Shown: positions 62,161 to 64,000 of the stretch, piece after piece
How positions within the stretch are numbered: position 1 is the stretch's first letter
Layout of the letters: each line of letters begins with the position of its first letter
Origin: Schleiferilactobacillus shenzhenensis LY-73
GTDB lineage: Bacteria > Bacillota > Bacilli > Lactobacillales > Lactobacillaceae
Reading direction: 5' to 3'
NCBI RefSeq assembly: GCF_000469325.1
Contig: NZ_KI271584.1
Coordinates: 147,226-211,225, forward strand
Length of the DNA: 64,000 nucleotides
Program-made: the position numbers and the translations under genes
Notes under the pieces: generated by a model
Databases searched by the model: none
Told to the model about the DNA's origin: nothing
What the model saw: only the letters and a program-made list of their open reading frames with translations

Positions 62161-63129
62161 CTAAATCTCCCGCACAAACTTCTCAAACCCAAACAGCTTG
62201 TCAACCTGCGGGTAGTATTCCTTTGGGATCTCCAAGTCAATCGCCTTCAGGTTATTCTGTAACTGCGCCGGCTTGCTGGCACCGGTGATCAGGCTGGAGA
62301 TGCGGGGGTCCCGCAACGCCCAGGCTAATGCGAAGGTGGCCAAGTCGGTGCCCAATGCATCCGCCATTTTGATCAAGGCTTCTACCTTGTCCAGGTTGGC
62401 AGCAGTCAGTTCATCCGCCATCAATCGGGGGTGCGTCGTGGCCCGGGAACCGGCGGGGACGGGCTGGTCTTTGCGGTATTTACCAGTCAGCAATCCTTGG
62501 GCCAGCGGGGAGAAGGGCACGATACCGATCCCCAGCTCACCGCACACATCCATTGATTCCTGTTCGATGTAGCGGTCAAACATATTGTATTCCGGCTGCA
62601 GCACAGCAATGGGGTGCAGGCCCCGTTCTTGAATGATCAGTTGCGCCTTCAGAATCTGCACTGGCGTCCATTCACTCACGCCGTAGTACAGGATCTTGCC
62701 TTGGTCGACCAGGTCGCTCAACGCTTGCAGCGTCTCGGCCAGCGGTGTCTCCGGGTCGAAGCGGTGGGTGAAGTACAAGTCGAGGTAATCCGTTTGCATG
62801 TTCTTCAGCGTAGCGTCGATAGACTCCATGATGTGCTTGCGGGAGAGCCCCCGATCGTTGGGACCTTTGCCGGTCGGGAAGAAAACCTTGCTGGAAAGGA
62901 CCAGTTCTTTACGCGGGAACTCTTGAATCACGTTCCCCAAGAAACGTTCTGCCGCCCCGTTGCTGTACACGTCGGCACAGTCGAAGTAGTTGACGCCGTT
63001 TTCGTAGGCCAGCCGAATGGTTTGCGCGGCCAAGTCCTGTTTGGCCTGGTCGCTGACATCGGTCATCCAGCTGCCCAGCGCGATTTCACTGACCCGCAGG
63101 CCCTGGCGGCCGAGTTGTCGATATTTCAT
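62161..63129 (-). CDS. Aldo/keto reductase (Kv-beta-like)
   Basis: The 322-residue AKR has the catalytic set in FDCADVYSNGAAE (Asp, Tyr), LSSKVFFPTG (Lys) and YFTHRFDPETP (His). This is the pattern of the Kv-beta/YghZ-like group. The cofactor segment SLITGASKPAQLQNNL is near the C-terminus. ATG 63129 (MKYRQLGRQG) follows an AGGAGGC site. It converges on the second toxin-antitoxin locus. Substrate is unknown. Confidence 0.92.
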   Translation of the reverse strand: MKYRQLGRQGLRVSEIALGSWMTDVSDQAKQDLAAQTIRLAYENGVNYFDCADVYSNGAAERFLGNVIQEFPRKELVLSSKVFFPTGKGPNDRGLSRKHIMESIDATLKNMQTDYLDLYFTHRFDPETPLAETLQALSDLVDQGKILYYGVSEWTPVQILKAQLIIQERGLHPIAVLQPEYNMFDRYIEQESMDVCGELGIGIVPFSPLAQGLLTGKYRKDQPVPAGSRATTHPRLMADELTAANLDKVEALIKMADALGTDLATFALAWALRDPRISSLITGASKPAQLQNNLKAIDLEIPKEYYPQVDKLFGFEKFVREI

Positions 63130-63211
63130 AAGCGTATTGCCTCCTTGTTTGCAATGCTTTCAGTATACACGGCGAATGTGAGAAAAGTTTGCGGCCTTAT
63201 TTCTGCGGACC

Positions 63212-64000
63212 TCAATCTGGATCGTCAGTCGGGGCAGCTGCCGGCACTTTTCTTCCCGCTAACCGACCAATCAGCACCATCGCCAGCAGATAAAGCACGA
63301 CGTTAATGAGAAAGGTCCATTGCATGATGCCCGCCCAATTCGTACCGCCGTTGGCAATGACGATGCCCATGATGGCGGTGCCGAAGAGGCCGCCAATCTG
63401 CTTGTTGGCGTTGAGGGCGGCGCCGGCGACACTGGCGTGGGTCTTGCCGGCGGCGGCCATCAGCAGGGTGGTGCTGGCCGGTACGACAACGCCGATACCG
63501 CTGCTCATGACGGCGAAGTTGAGGATGATTGCCCAGAGCGGCAGCGGCGCCAACAAATAGGCCAGCAAGAGCATACTGCCGGCCCCGAGGAGGGTGACCA
63601 GAGCCGCCCCTGCCGCCAGCCGGGCCGGCGCGATGCGGTCAGAAAACTTCGCGTAGACCATGTTGCCGAAGATCAGCACGGTCATCCCGGGCAGGATCAG
63701 CAGGCCGGCGGTCATGGCGGAGAGGTGCAGCGCCATCTGGTAGTATAAGCCTAAGACGAGCACGATGCCGTACAGTGAGACGTTCGTCAGAAGCCCGACC
63801 AAGTTCATTGCCGTGAATTCCGGCTTGCCCAGCAGCACCTTGGGGATAATTGGGGCCTGACTGTGGACCAGCCGCAGAGCGAAAAGGCCGCCGAAGAGGA
63901 TGGTGAGGCCCAGGAAAATAAGGATGCGCCAGCGCCCGTAACCGAACTGGTTACCTTCGACCAAGAAGATGACGCCGCTGGCCAGCGTGCAAACTAACAG
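63212..64000 (-). CDS. MFS multidrug exporter, DHA2 type (partial, N-terminus outside window)
   Basis: This is the C-terminal 262 residues of a DHA2-type exporter. The frame stays open to the right edge, so the start lies beyond the window. About seven membrane helices are visible. The order (MTAGLLILPGMTVLIFGNM, then VVVPASTTLLMAAAGKTHAS, then NANKQIGGLFGTAIMG) is typical for the second half of EmrB/QacA-like pumps. It lies 82 bp upstream of, and in the same direction as, the aldo/keto reductase gene. Confidence 0.88.
   Translation of the reverse strand: MLVCTLASGVIFLVEGNQFGYGRWRILIFLGLTILFGGLFALRLVHSQAPIIPKVLLGKPEFTAMNLVGLLTNVSLYGIVLVLGLYYQMALHLSAMTAGLLILPGMTVLIFGNMVYAKFSDRIAPARLAAGAALVTLLGAGSMLLLAYLLAPLPLWAIILNFAVMSSGIGVVVPASTTLLMAAAGKTHASVAGAALNANKQIGGLFGTAIMGIVIANGGTNWAGIMQWTFLINVVLYLLAMVLIGRLAGRKVPAAAPTDDPD

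Overview
The window is the chromosomal replication-origin region of a high-GC member of the Lactobacillaceae. Three things support this. The gene order around 6.4-7.0 kb is the Firmicutes origin order (mnmG-mnmE-jag-yidC-rnpA-rpmH leftward; dnaA-dnaN-yaaA-recF-gyrB-gyrA rightward). Two DnaA-box clusters flank dnaA. The protein families are typical of lactobacilli, while the base composition is clearly GC-rich (a Schleiferilactobacillus- or Lacticaseibacillus-like genome would fit; the species cannot be fixed from the sequence alone).

Region by region. 1-6.4 kb: leftward tRNA-modification and membrane-insertion genes, with an unusually structured leader upstream of mnmE. 6.4-16.2 kb: bipartite oriC, replication initiation and gyrase genes. 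16.2-47.6 kb: a mosaic of small regulator-plus-target units. These include XRE-TM proteins, a CDF transporter behind a frameshifted YhgE/Pip gene, and an ArsR-like regulator with an ABC exporter. They continue with TetR/TSUP, MarR/rhodanese, a Fic protein behind a phased repeat array, a two-component system with an ABC exporter, MerR/SDR/AKR, MFS/Rrf2, a RelB/YafQ pair, and AraC with an alpha-L-rhamnosidase. 47.8-54.9 kb: a five-gene, translationally coupled operon. It encodes a Wadjet/MukBEF-like SMC defence complex (kleisin-like, MukE-like, SMC ATPase, TOPRIM nuclease) plus a SAP-domain protein. 54.9-64 kb: small membrane proteins, an ogt-ada alkylation-repair operon, MFS exporters, a MarR operon with an unrecognised protein, a second toxin-antitoxin pair whose toxin is cut by a stop codon, and aldo/keto reductases.

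Most accessory units carry their own operator. I could read palindromes or promoter architecture directly for the ArsR-, TetR-, MarR-, Rrf2-, MerR- and OmpR-type regulators. Decay is also visible: a frameshifted YhgE gene, an unknown gene with both a stop and a frameshift, an AlkD remnant, a headless flavodoxin-fold reductase and a nonsense-truncated RelE toxin.

The most notable observations are: (1) the jetABCD-like operon with a coupled SAP-domain fifth gene; (2) five AT-rich palindromic units with centres exactly 50-51 bp apart filling the gap upstream of fic; (3) a roughly 165-nt branched palindromic element in the mnmE leader, preceded by its own promoter and a terminator-like hairpin; (4) two exact and two one-mismatch copies of the Bacillus Noc-binding palindrome ATTTCCCGGGAAAT.
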